A stretch of DNA of 64,000 nt, taken from contig SVFV01000012.1 in NCBI GenBank assembly GCA_015056655.1, positions 1-64,000 on the forward strand. The letters run 5' to 3'. Shown piece after piece: positions 8,660 through 18,369 of the stretch. Numbering within the stretch: the first letter of the stretch is position 1; each line of letters starts with the position of its first letter. Both the position numbers and the translations under genes were made by a program. The notes beneath the pieces are model-generated. The model was given only the letters and a program-made list of their open reading frames with translations, ran no database searches and was not told the DNA's origin. Source of the stretch: Butyrivibrio sp. GTDB taxonomy: Bacteria > Bacillota > Clostridia > Lachnospirales > Lachnospiraceae.

Positions 8660-9958
8660 TTATGCAAAAGCCTTGTCAAAAGCCTGCTGAAGATCCTCTA
8701 TAAGGTCATCTGCATCCTCAAGACCAAGAGACAGTCTAATGGTTGCATTTTCAATGTCAGCAGCCTTCTGCAGTGAAGGATTAAGCTCTGTATGTGTAGT
8801 TGTAGAAGGATTGATAATAAGAGATTTTGCGTCGCCGATATTAGCCTGGAATCCCCATACTTCAACAGCTTCAAGGAATTTTGTTCTCTCTTCGAGGCCT
8901 CCCTCTAATCCAAAGGACAGCACACCGCCAGCTCCCTTAGGGAAATACTTCTTTGCCAGTTCGCTGTACTTATTTCCTTTTGCATGAGGATGCTTAACCC
9001 AAAGAACCTCTTTTCCGATTCTTGATTCTAAATACTCAACAATCTTCTCAGCATTGCTAACCTGCTTGGAAACTCGCTCAGACAGGGTTTCAACTCCCAG
9101 AAGCACAAGATATGCACTAAAAGGTGCAAGTGCTGCTCCTAAGTAGTTAAGGTGAATTGCACGAATTCTGCCTGTGAAGGCTCCTTCACCAAAGACATCG
9201 ATATAGTTTCTAGGTGAACCATCCTGAGCTCTTAAGAAATACGGAGTATCCTCAAACTGCTTGAACTTGCCATTTTGCCAGTTGAACTTTCCACTTTCAA
9301 GAACAATACCGGCTATAACATTTCCATGTCCGGAAAGTCCCTTGGTTGCTGAATAAACAACAACATCAGCTCCAAATTCAAAGGGATTTAAAAGATAAGG
9401 CGTTGCCAGGGTGTTATCTACAATAAGAGGAATATTGTTTTTGTGAGCAACCTCAGCAATAGCCTCAATATCAAGAATTGTGGCATTAGGATTGGTAAGA
9501 CTTTCAACATAGATAGCCTTTGTATCATCCTTTATAAGCTTCTCAAAAGAGCTGACATCATCAGGATCATCCACAAGATCAAATTCAACATTTGACTCCC
9601 TGAATACCTGTGTGAAGCTGTCCAAAGCACCACCGTAAAGTCTTGCAGTTGCAATAATTCTTCCGCCACCTGCTGTTACATTAAGAAGTGAATAGGAAAC
9701 TGCAGCCATACCTGAAGCTAATGACACGCCTGCAGCAGCGTTATGAAGCTCAATAAGTCTGCCCTCTAGTGCATCAGTTGTGGGGTTTGACAGTCTTGTA
9801 TACAGCGGATCCCAACTGTCAAAAGAAAACATCTCATCAGAATGAGCTACACTTCCAAGCTCAAAAGCGGCTGTTGCGTAAATCGGCACTGATACCGCAT
9901 TGTTATGATCAGCAGGGTTATAACCTGCGTGTAACTTCTTTGTGTCAAATCTAGCCAT
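8660..9958 (-). CDS. metY: O-acetylhomoserine sulfhydrylase (MetY)
   Basis: A 432-residue Cys/Met-metabolism PLP enzyme. The PLP-binding Lys is about residue 206 in VVYSATKGLSGHG; TRLSNPTTDALE and DNTLATPYLLNP are family signatures. The length fits MetY (about 430) and not cystathionine synthases (about 380). It converts O-acetylhomoserine plus sulfide to homocysteine, or plus methanethiol directly to methionine. Its place between a Tau-type transporter and a taurine-aminotransferase-like gene, next to a nitrogenase-like operon, suggests it captures the thiol released by C-S cleavage (inference). A second MetY lies at 35688-36971. Confidence 0.93.
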   Translation of the reverse strand: MARFDTKKLHAGYNPADHNNAVSVPIYATAAFELGSVAHSDEMFSFDSWDPLYTRLSNPTTDALEGRLIELHNAAAGVSLASGMAAVSYSLLNVTAGGGRIIATARLYGGALDSFTQVFRESNVEFDLVDDPDDVSSFEKLIKDDTKAIYVESLTNPNATILDIEAIAEVAHKNNIPLIVDNTLATPYLLNPFEFGADVVVYSATKGLSGHGNVIAGIVLESGKFNWQNGKFKQFEDTPYFLRAQDGSPRNYIDVFGEGAFTGRIRAIHLNYLGAALAPFSAYLVLLGVETLSERVSKQVSNAEKIVEYLESRIGKEVLWVKHPHAKGNKYSELAKKYFPKGAGGVLSFGLEGGLEERTKFLEAVEVWGFQANIGDAKSLIINPSTTTHTELNPSLQKAADIENATIRLSLGLEDADDLIEDLQQAFDKAFA

Positions 9959-9978
9959 TTTTCATACCCTCCCCAAAA

Positions 9979-11316
9979 TTATTTTGCGTTTTCGACAATT
10001 TTATCTACATACTCAATTGCTACATCAAGTCTCTTAAATACCTCATCCAGCTCTTCTTTTGTGATGATGAGCGGAGGAGCTATAAGAATATGTGATCCAC
10101 CACCAAAGGTAAGGATTCCATGCTCTCTTAAAATTGCAAGGAATGTGTTAAGGAACGGCTTTCCATCAGGAGTCTGTTCTATGACACTTCTTGTCTCCTT
10201 GCTATATGAGAATTCAACAGCACCAAACAATCCGATGGATCTGACATCTCCAATACTTACGTGCTTACTCTTAAGCTCAGCAAGCTTTTCCTTAAGATAA
10301 GGCTCAAGCTCAAGGACATGTTCCTTAGTGCCAAGTCTCTTGTATTCGTTGATGCATCCAATTGCTGCTGCGATTCCTACAGGATGAGCATTGTAGGTAA
10401 GCCCTGCTGTAAATGGATTGTTATCATAGTAATCTGAAATTTCCTTGCTGATGATTACGCCGCCAAGAGGTGCATAAGAACTGTTAACACCCTTTGCAAA
10501 AGTGATGATGTCAGGCTCAACACCTTCTCTCTCAATTGCAAACCAGTCACCGCTTCTAAGGAAACCAGCCATTACTTCGTCAGCCACAAGAAGAATTCCA
10601 TACTTTTTGGTAATCTCTCTTACACCCTTGAGATATCCCTTAGGATACTGGTAAACTCCATTACTTCCGGGAACTGACTCAATGAAAAGTGCTGCGATTT
10701 TATCAGGACCTTCCTGGATGATCTGATATTCTAATCTGTTAAGGAAATGCTTTGTTGCCTCTTCTTCTGAGGCAAACTTGATATCATATCCATAAAGATG
10801 AGGTGCTTCGAATTTGATGAAGCCTGGAATTGTTGGAAATAAAGATGCTCTATCCAGCTCACCTGTCAGGCAGGATGCTCCATAGGTTCCGCCGTGATAT
10901 GACTCATATTTTGAAAAAATCTTATCTCTTCCTGTATATGCCTTCGCAAATCTTATAGCAAACTCATTGGCATCTGAACCGCCAAGTGTGAAAAGTACTT
11001 TGCCTGCGTTCTTTGGAGCAAGCTCTTCAATGATGAGCTCTCCAAGTTCGCCTCTTCTGTCAAATGCATGCTTAGGTGCAACATAGGAAAGCTTTTCAAC
11101 CTGTTCCTGAACTGCCTTTATAACTGCTTTGTTATTGTGTCCGATGTTTACGTTTACAAGCTGTGATCCGAGATCAATATATTCTTTTCCTTCATCGTCC
11201 CACACTCTGATTCCATCAGCTTTTTCAATGTAGAAGGGCTGATACTCTTTCTGTGTATATCCTGTAAAAGAAAAAAGTGTATATTTCTTTGCTCTCTCCA
11301 ATGCTTCTTTACTCAT
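9979..11316 (-). CDS. class III aminotransferase, taurine:pyruvate-aminotransferase-like
   Basis: A 445-residue fold-type I class III aminotransferase. The PLP Lys is about 275 (ITFAKGVNSSYAPLGG) and the ring-nitrogen Asp about 246 (LLVADEVMAG). The segment SQLVNVNIGH followed by SYVAPKHA resembles taurine:pyruvate aminotransferases and relatives acting on omega-amino compounds. It is the first gene of the unit that also encodes MetY and a Tau-type importer, so an amino-organosulfur substrate is reasonable; other omega-amino acids remain possible. The start ATG has GGGAGGAG upstream. Confidence 0.82.
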   Translation of the reverse strand: MSKEALERAKKYTLFSFTGYTQKEYQPFYIEKADGIRVWDDEGKEYIDLGSQLVNVNIGHNNKAVIKAVQEQVEKLSYVAPKHAFDRRGELGELIIEELAPKNAGKVLFTLGGSDANEFAIRFAKAYTGRDKIFSKYESYHGGTYGASCLTGELDRASLFPTIPGFIKFEAPHLYGYDIKFASEEEATKHFLNRLEYQIIQEGPDKIAALFIESVPGSNGVYQYPKGYLKGVREITKKYGILLVADEVMAGFLRSGDWFAIEREGVEPDIITFAKGVNSSYAPLGGVIISKEISDYYDNNPFTAGLTYNAHPVGIAAAIGCINEYKRLGTKEHVLELEPYLKEKLAELKSKHVSIGDVRSIGLFGAVEFSYSKETRSVIEQTPDGKPFLNTFLAILREHGILTFGGGSHILIAPPLIITKEELDEVFKRLDVAIEYVDKIVENAK

Positions 11317-11407
11317 AACGTTCTCCTCCCTTGTTCTTCGCGTTTTATGATTTTAAATCCTACCATCTCACTGGGACTTTGTCTTATTGTTAGTTCTTAT
11401 CTGCGTC

Positions 11408-11427
11408 TATAGGAAAAAAGTATAACT
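11408..11427 (-). promoter_or_regulatory. A-rich box shared with unit 2
   Basis: The 12-mer TATAGGAAAAAA (plus-strand view) followed by GTATAACT lies about 92-110 bases upstream of the aminotransferase start. The same 12-mer followed by CGATAAGT lies about the same distance upstream of the YezD gene (20311-20330). It could be a promoter part or a regulator site. No regulator can be named. Confidence 0.45.
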
Positions 11428-11469
11428 AAAAAAACTCACCCCCAATGCTTTTACACATTGAGGATGGGT
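11428..11469 (-). terminator. rho-independent terminator ending the nitrogenase-like unit
   Basis: On the minus strand ACCCATCCTCAATG pairs with CATTGGGGGTGAGT (few mismatches or G-U pairs) around an 8-base loop and is followed by seven T. It begins four bases after the stop of the NifH-like gene. Confidence 0.9.
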
Positions 11470-11473
11470 CTTT

Positions 11474-13251
<1,778 letters not shown>

Positions 13252-13641
13252 TTATGATGCCTTCTTTCTGTCAATTTCTTTAGTTTGGTCTGTGGCTTTA
13301 TAAGTGGTAATCTGAGGCTCCAGAGCGCGAGTTCTTACGAGTTCCGGAATGATCTTGTATAGATCTCCAACTGCTTCAAATACTCTTTTTCCCTTATTGA
13401 TCACATGTGCTGCAGCCTCCTGGCCGATTTTTGCCACAAATAACACCTCACAGTCTTCAAGGGTACTTAACATGTCATCAAATACCTGTTTGTTATGGCA
13501 ACTGCATGAAGCTTTAACCTTTCTGGTTGCAACAAATTCTACTTCTTCTCCGATGTCATACACATCCCAGTACATCGCATGTCCGAAATGCTCATCAATA
13601 TATCCACCATCTGTTGTTGCAAATCCAACTCTTACGCTCAT
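13252..13641 (-). CDS. NifX/NafY-like dinitrogenase cofactor-binding protein
   Basis: A 129-residue protein of the dinitrogenase iron-molybdenum-cofactor-binding family (DEHFGHAMYWDVYD near residue 16-29, then a Cys pair CSCHNKQ and the IGQEAAAHVINKGKRVFE helix). Such proteins carry or store NifB cofactor. It is placed between the K-like and B-like genes, 15 bases after the former and abutting the latter, which fits delivery of the cofactor from NifB to the D/K protein. The C-terminal 25 residues are charged and not part of the domain. Confidence 0.88.
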   Translation of the reverse strand: MSVRVGFATTDGGYIDEHFGHAMYWDVYDIGEEVEFVATRKVKASCSCHNKQVFDDMLSTLEDCEVLFVAKIGQEAAAHVINKGKRVFEAVGDLYKIIPELVRTRALEPQITTYKATDQTKEIDRKKAS

Positions 13642-13656
13642 GATCCTCTTACCTCC

Positions 13657-15018
13657 TTAAAATGCTCCAAGTACCGTATTGTAAATGTCTTCGATAAGTC
13701 TTAATCCGCCGGTAAAGCCCACATAATTAGATGTCAGTACCATTCGGACTGTACTTGGAAGCGCTACTGATACGAAGTGATACCCCTTTTCTCTTGCAAG
13801 CTCCTGCTCCCAGCCAGAACCAAGTATTACACCTTCGCCGTCATGCTTTATTCCACGAAGTATATCCTGTGCATGCCCTGCATTAGGCTCAAAATATACT
13901 GGAATATCCTTTTTATCGCTGGTCTCTTTTATGTCCTTTAAGATGAAATCCTTGTACTTGTCCGGAGTGTTATCAGTGATAAATACCTCCTTTGGAACAA
14001 GTCCTACTTCATGAAGAATGAATCTCACCATTCCTACTACATAACCGGCATCGTGAACTATGTGCACATGATTCGGAAGTCCAAATCTGAATTCCATAAG
14101 GAATGTCGCAAGATTATCAAGCTCTTCAAAATATGCTTTGCTTTCATGCTTTATGAATTTCTTTGCCTTTGTTTCTGAAAGCTCTGCTCCTTCATTATTT
14201 GCAAACTCAAAAACCTGCTTTAAGAATCTCTCTGTTTCATTAGCTCCGATAGGAACATAATGGAACCAGGTATATGGCTGTCCATATTTTCTCTGAAGGT
14301 TATCTACAATAGCTTTTCCATACCAGGGTGATACCAATATGTTAAAGTTTGCCTTGGGAATATCCTGAAGTTCCTGAACTCCTCTGCTCTCTGAGCCGAA
14401 GAATACATTTACCTTAAGACCGATTCCTTCAAGAAGTCGTTTATACTCCCTAAGGTTGCCCTTCCAGAAAGGATCCTGGTATGGAATGCTGGCAAAAAGA
14501 TTTACAAGCTTCTTGTCAGTTCTGTACTCATCAATCTCGTCCTCGTACTTTGATACATATTGATTGATAATGGCGTTAACCACATTGCTGTGGGAGACGT
14601 AGTTGTTACTTTTAAATCCGGGAGTGTCAACAGAAACAATTGGTTTATCCTTGTCCTGAAATTCCTGCACAAGGCTGTCAATATCATCACCGACTATTCC
14701 TCCGGTACATCCAGTAACAACAACCTGAAGATCTGTATCTAGGACCTTATAGGTGTTATCAATAATGTTCCTTAGTTTATCGATACCTCCAAAAACAACA
14801 TCTCGCTCATTAAAATTTGTACAGGGCGAAGTACTTCCTCCTGCATATCCTCTACTCTTGTCAAAGAATCCGGAAATCATTTCTCCACATCCGGGTCCTG
14901 AATGAAGTATCGGTACTGCCCTGGGAATCGATACAACTGTCTGTATCGCCCCAAGAGCACATGTAAATCTTTGCTGCTCCAAATATCCGTCGTAGTTAGC
15001 CAATCTTCCTTCCTCCAT
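13657..15018 (-). CDS. NifK-like nitrogenase component 1 beta-type subunit
   Basis: A 453-residue component-1 family protein. Three cysteines match the beta-side P-cluster ligands: Cys20 (FTCALGA), Cys44 (SGPGCGE) and Cys104 (VTGCTGGIVGDD). It lacks the long N-terminal extension of molybdenum NifK. The frame overlaps the NifD-like gene by 23 bases. The ATG at 15018 is used here, but a TTG at 15003 has the better GGAGGAAGG ribosome site, which would shorten it by five residues. It forms a heterotetramer with the D-like subunit by family analogy. MarK is the best functional analogue. Confidence 0.92.
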   Translation of the reverse strand: MEEGRLANYDGYLEQQRFTCALGAIQTVVSIPRAVPILHSGPGCGEMISGFFDKSRGYAGGSTSPCTNFNERDVVFGGIDKLRNIIDNTYKVLDTDLQVVVTGCTGGIVGDDIDSLVQEFQDKDKPIVSVDTPGFKSNNYVSHSNVVNAIINQYVSKYEDEIDEYRTDKKLVNLFASIPYQDPFWKGNLREYKRLLEGIGLKVNVFFGSESRGVQELQDIPKANFNILVSPWYGKAIVDNLQRKYGQPYTWFHYVPIGANETERFLKQVFEFANNEGAELSETKAKKFIKHESKAYFEELDNLATFLMEFRFGLPNHVHIVHDAGYVVGMVRFILHEVGLVPKEVFITDNTPDKYKDFILKDIKETSDKKDIPVYFEPNAGHAQDILRGIKHDGEGVILGSGWEQELAREKGYHFVSVALPSTVRMVLTSNYVGFTGGLRLIEDIYNTVLGAF

Positions 15019-16516
15019 CTGATTCTTCTATTTCTTCTTTTTTCTCAAATCCCTCTATGAAAGTGTCAGGTGACTGTTCAAACCACCACTTTGTATAAGG
15101 GTTACTTGCATGTTTTGATATGGTTTTTACAAATTCGTCATTCTCAAGTACCTGAAGAAGTCTATTTCCATAATCCACAAGTCCCTCATATCCCATACAG
15201 AAATGTTCATCATCAATCTGAATGCAGGGAATTCCGAACTTTGCTCCCCACAATGACATTCCATGATGTCTTGAAATGAAGAGGTCAGGCATAAGTCTGT
15301 GCAGAGAATTAACTATTTCATATTCCTGTTTGCAGCAAACTCTGTAGTTACCAATATTTCCATAATCTGTAACTCTTTGGTTTAGCTGATCATTTCCTAA
15401 TCTTTGGGAATCATACAGGGGATCGTGATGGAAAATTGAAGTTCCAACGACCTTGATTCCCAGTTCGCCGAGTACTGATGTTAGCGCGTGTCCATGGGCA
15501 GCACCGCCTGTTACAAAAGCAGTTTTTCCCTGAAGCTTATTGCGCAGTTCTTCTATTTTGGGTAAATATTCTTTCTTCTTTTCTGCAATTATCTCTTCTG
15601 CTTTTTCTTCCTGATGAAGCGCTTTTCCCAAGGCTCTGAACCATCTGTCAGTCTGCCTTATTCCATAGGGAGGCGCTGTCTCCAGCTCAGGAACACCGTA
15701 TTCCTGTTCAAGGCATGCCCCCAGATAACTTCCAAGGGTAGAGCAGGCCTGAACAGTAAGAGCAGACTTGCTTGAATCCTTCAGTGTAGCTACTTTTGAG
15801 AAGGGAACAATATAGTTCGGCTCATATCCAAATGGTTTGAACCAGTCAGTGAATCTGTCTGATCCCCAGAAGTTAATTACGTTTATCTTGTTGTTCTTTT
15901 CATCTGTTTCCTGCTTGGCTATGAGTTTTCTTGCTATGCCGTGGTATGCAGCATCAAAGCCTGTTGTCCAGACCTTAGATCGGAACCCTTCGCAGGTAAT
16001 GGATACAACCGGTATTCCCAATTCTTCCTCAGCATCAACGCACACGCTTTCAATGTCGTCACCTACTATTGCAGTAGCGCAGGTTGAAAGGACAAATATA
16101 GTTGATGGCTTATTCTGCTCATATACCTCTCTAATAGTTTTTTCCAGCTTCTTTGATCCACCATACACAGTGTCTTTCTCAGATATATTCGTAGAATATA
16201 TTCTTCTGCGAGTAGGATTCTCTACACCTCTAAGATGTGCATCACTTCTGTAGCTGAAGTCAAAGCCATGGAAGCAGGATGAACATCCAATAGGCCCATG
16301 TTCAATGACAACAGAATCCTGAATAAGGACTGTCATACATGCTGCCTTAGTTATTGAGCAGCCATTACACTGCATGAATTTTCTGTTCACATCCTTAAGT
16401 GATCCGTCATACGACTTTTTAACAAGCTCTTTTGCATTTCCGGAATAAGTTCCTACGGAATTTAGTCGTATTTCTCTAATTTCCACTGATGGCAAATCAA
16501 GATTTATTGTTCCCAT
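14996..16516 (-). CDS. NifD-like nitrogenase component 1 alpha-type (catalytic) subunit
   Basis: A 506-residue component-1 catalytic-type subunit. P-cluster ligands correspond to Cys53 (NGCSITKAAC), Cys78 (HGPIGCSSC) and Cys146 (LSTCATAIVGDD). The cofactor cysteine equivalent to NifD Cys275 is Cys258, exactly 15 residues before YGVP as in NifD. By ungapped alignment from the GIP motif, the position of cofactor ligand His442 is Asp435, with His438 three residues later. The Gln191/His195 region of NifD is replaced by VWTTGFDAAYH. So the protein should bind both cluster types but have a different active-site pocket, as expected for a group IV enzyme such as methylthio-alkane reductase. It is 16 bases downstream of a family-5 binding protein. 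Confidence 0.92.
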   Translation of the reverse strand: MGTINLDLPSVEIREIRLNSVGTYSGNAKELVKKSYDGSLKDVNRKFMQCNGCSITKAACMTVLIQDSVVIEHGPIGCSSCFHGFDFSYRSDAHLRGVENPTRRRIYSTNISEKDTVYGGSKKLEKTIREVYEQNKPSTIFVLSTCATAIVGDDIESVCVDAEEELGIPVVSITCEGFRSKVWTTGFDAAYHGIARKLIAKQETDEKNNKINVINFWGSDRFTDWFKPFGYEPNYIVPFSKVATLKDSSKSALTVQACSTLGSYLGACLEQEYGVPELETAPPYGIRQTDRWFRALGKALHQEEKAEEIIAEKKKEYLPKIEELRNKLQGKTAFVTGGAAHGHALTSVLGELGIKVVGTSIFHHDPLYDSQRLGNDQLNQRVTDYGNIGNYRVCCKQEYEIVNSLHRLMPDLFISRHHGMSLWGAKFGIPCIQIDDEHFCMGYEGLVDYGNRLLQVLENDEFVKTISKHASNPYTKWWFEQSPDTFIEGFEKKEEIEESDGGRKIG

Positions 16517-16532
16517 GATAGTCTCCTCTTAT

Positions 16533-18212
16533 TTATTTTGCTTTCTTAAAGTCAGCCAGGTATTGGTTATACAAAAACATAGGGCTGAATTCATATTCCA
16601 CTTTGTCACTTAATGCAAAGGTATGATATGGATAATATAAAGCTGCTCCCGGCTGCTCATCTGCCAGAATACCTGATGCTTCCTGAAGCAGTTTCGCACG
16701 TTTTTCAATATCAAACTCATGATTTGATTCATAAATCAGATCATCAAACTTTTCGCTCTTAAACTCAAACCAGTTTGATCCACCTGGAATATCGTTTGTA
16801 GAAACGAACATCGGCAAAATTACTCCTACAGGATCAGGATAATCAGATCCCCAGCCAGTAAGCAAAATATCGTAATCTCTTGTCTCACTTCCGCCATATC
16901 TAAGTGTTGAATGCTCTGAACCGCTTATTCCTACAAGTTCTACATTTATTCCAATCTCAGCAAGATTCTGCTGAACTATAAGTGCTACAGATTCATCTGT
17001 TGTTTTTGCTGCGGGATATTTAAGAGTTACACTCACGCCCGGCTCTGATGATGATTTTTCCAGGTATTCCTTAGCCTTATCCACATCTCTTTCATAGGTT
17101 TCAAGATTTTCAAACCATTCTGTCCAATACTCTCTGCCTACTGTTACTGTCTCAGGACCGTATGCAAGTCCGGTTCCAACCTCTGCATATTTTCCATAGA
17201 ACAAACTCTCTACTATTGCTTTTCTGTCAACTGCATATGAGATAGCCTTTCTGAAATTCACATCATCAAAAGGTGCTTTAGAACAATTAAATGAAAGATA
17301 CTGTTCAGAGAAAGGATAAATTGTGTGAAGTGAAATCCCTTCTGTTTTTGCAAGTTCCTCTGCATCATCAGGTGTAAGTGAAGCCACATAGTCTACTTCG
17401 CCCTGCTGGATTGCAAGCTTTGATACAGAAGTATCAGCGATATATTTAAGGACTACTTTCTTGAAATCCACCTGTTTGTTTTCCTTGTTCCAATAATTTT
17501 GGTTCTCTACAAGAACAATTTCCTGTCCCGGTTCCCAGCTATCAAGAACGTATGGACCTGAACCTACGATTCCGCCCTCTGCAGTTCCGAAATTCTCAGA
17601 ATGCTCATTAAAATATTTCTCGCTTACTACAAGGCTTGCAGTTGTTGCAAGTGATTCATGCCATGTAACATCAGGCTCAGCAAGCTTTACTGTAACTTCA
17701 AGATCACCAGTCTTTTCGATGCTTACAACATTTTCAAACATCCAGGAAAGCTCACCGCCGTTCTCAGGATTTCTTTGTCTCTCCAGGGAGAAAACAACAT
17801 CATCCGCTGTAAGTGGATCTCCTGTTGAAAAATAAACTCCATCCTTTATGTGGTAAACGTAGGTTGTTTCATCTGGTTGGTCGAAGGATTCCACAAGATT
17901 AGGCTGTATCTGGCTGTCCTTATCGTAGTAGAATAAGCCTTCTGAAATTCCGTTAAGCACTGCATCTACCCAGAATGCATATGCATGAATGATGTCGATA
18001 TTATTTATCTCATCAGTTATTGCGATTGTCAGAGTATCTTCTTCAGAAATATCAACCGCTTCGCTCTGTGCTGCATCTTCACTAATTTCTGTACTTTCTC
18101 CATCACCGGTCTTTGCTGATGCGGTAGCATTTCCACTGCCACATCCTGCCACCGTCAGGAGCAAAGCTCCCGAAAGTAATAGTGCTACTAGTTTGTTTGT
18201 TCTTTTTTTCAT
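16533..18212 (-). CDS. family-5 (peptide/nickel type) solute-binding lipoprotein, copy 2
   Basis: A 559-residue lipoprotein: signal peptide with lipobox VAGC (cysteine about residue 24), then an SBP-bac-5 domain (TADDVVFSLERQRNPENGG, GIVGSGPYVLDSWEPGQEIV, GWGSDYPDPVGVILPMF). It is the first gene of the nitrogenase-like unit and has a near-identical domain pattern to the copy at 18370-20043. Both presumably feed the OppBCDF-type transporter at 20368-23953. Being co-transcribed with the D/K/X/B/H genes, it probably binds their substrate or its precursor; a metal-chelate role, as for NikA, cannot be excluded. Confidence 0.9.
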   Translation of the reverse strand: MKKRTNKLVALLLSGALLLTVAGCGSGNATASAKTGDGESTEISEDAAQSEAVDISEEDTLTIAITDEINNIDIIHAYAFWVDAVLNGISEGLFYYDKDSQIQPNLVESFDQPDETTYVYHIKDGVYFSTGDPLTADDVVFSLERQRNPENGGELSWMFENVVSIEKTGDLEVTVKLAEPDVTWHESLATTASLVVSEKYFNEHSENFGTAEGGIVGSGPYVLDSWEPGQEIVLVENQNYWNKENKQVDFKKVVLKYIADTSVSKLAIQQGEVDYVASLTPDDAEELAKTEGISLHTIYPFSEQYLSFNCSKAPFDDVNFRKAISYAVDRKAIVESLFYGKYAEVGTGLAYGPETVTVGREYWTEWFENLETYERDVDKAKEYLEKSSSEPGVSVTLKYPAAKTTDESVALIVQQNLAEIGINVELVGISGSEHSTLRYGGSETRDYDILLTGWGSDYPDPVGVILPMFVSTNDIPGGSNWFEFKSEKFDDLIYESNHEFDIEKRAKLLQEASGILADEQPGAALYYPYHTFALSDKVEYEFSPMFLYNQYLADFKKAK

Positions 18213-18279
18213 TTTTTCTCCTCCTGTGCTTTTGAAATATAATCAACCTTTGGCCTTTTCTTCAAACGCTATAGGAGAG

Positions 18280-18320
18280 AAAAAAAGACCGCCGACGTTG
18301 TTTAAAACGTACAAGCGATC
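18280..18320 (-). terminator. rho-independent terminator between the two binding-protein genes
   Basis: On the minus strand an outer GATCGC/GCGGTC stem and an inner ACGTT/AACGT stem precede seven T. It lies 50 bases after the stop of copy 1 and 68 bases before the start of copy 2, so it either ends unit 2 or attenuates readthrough into the nitrogenase-like unit. Confidence 0.8.
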
Positions 18321-18369
18321 TCTATCTGTTATAGTCAATCAGCTGTATTTAGTTGTTTAATAACCTATC

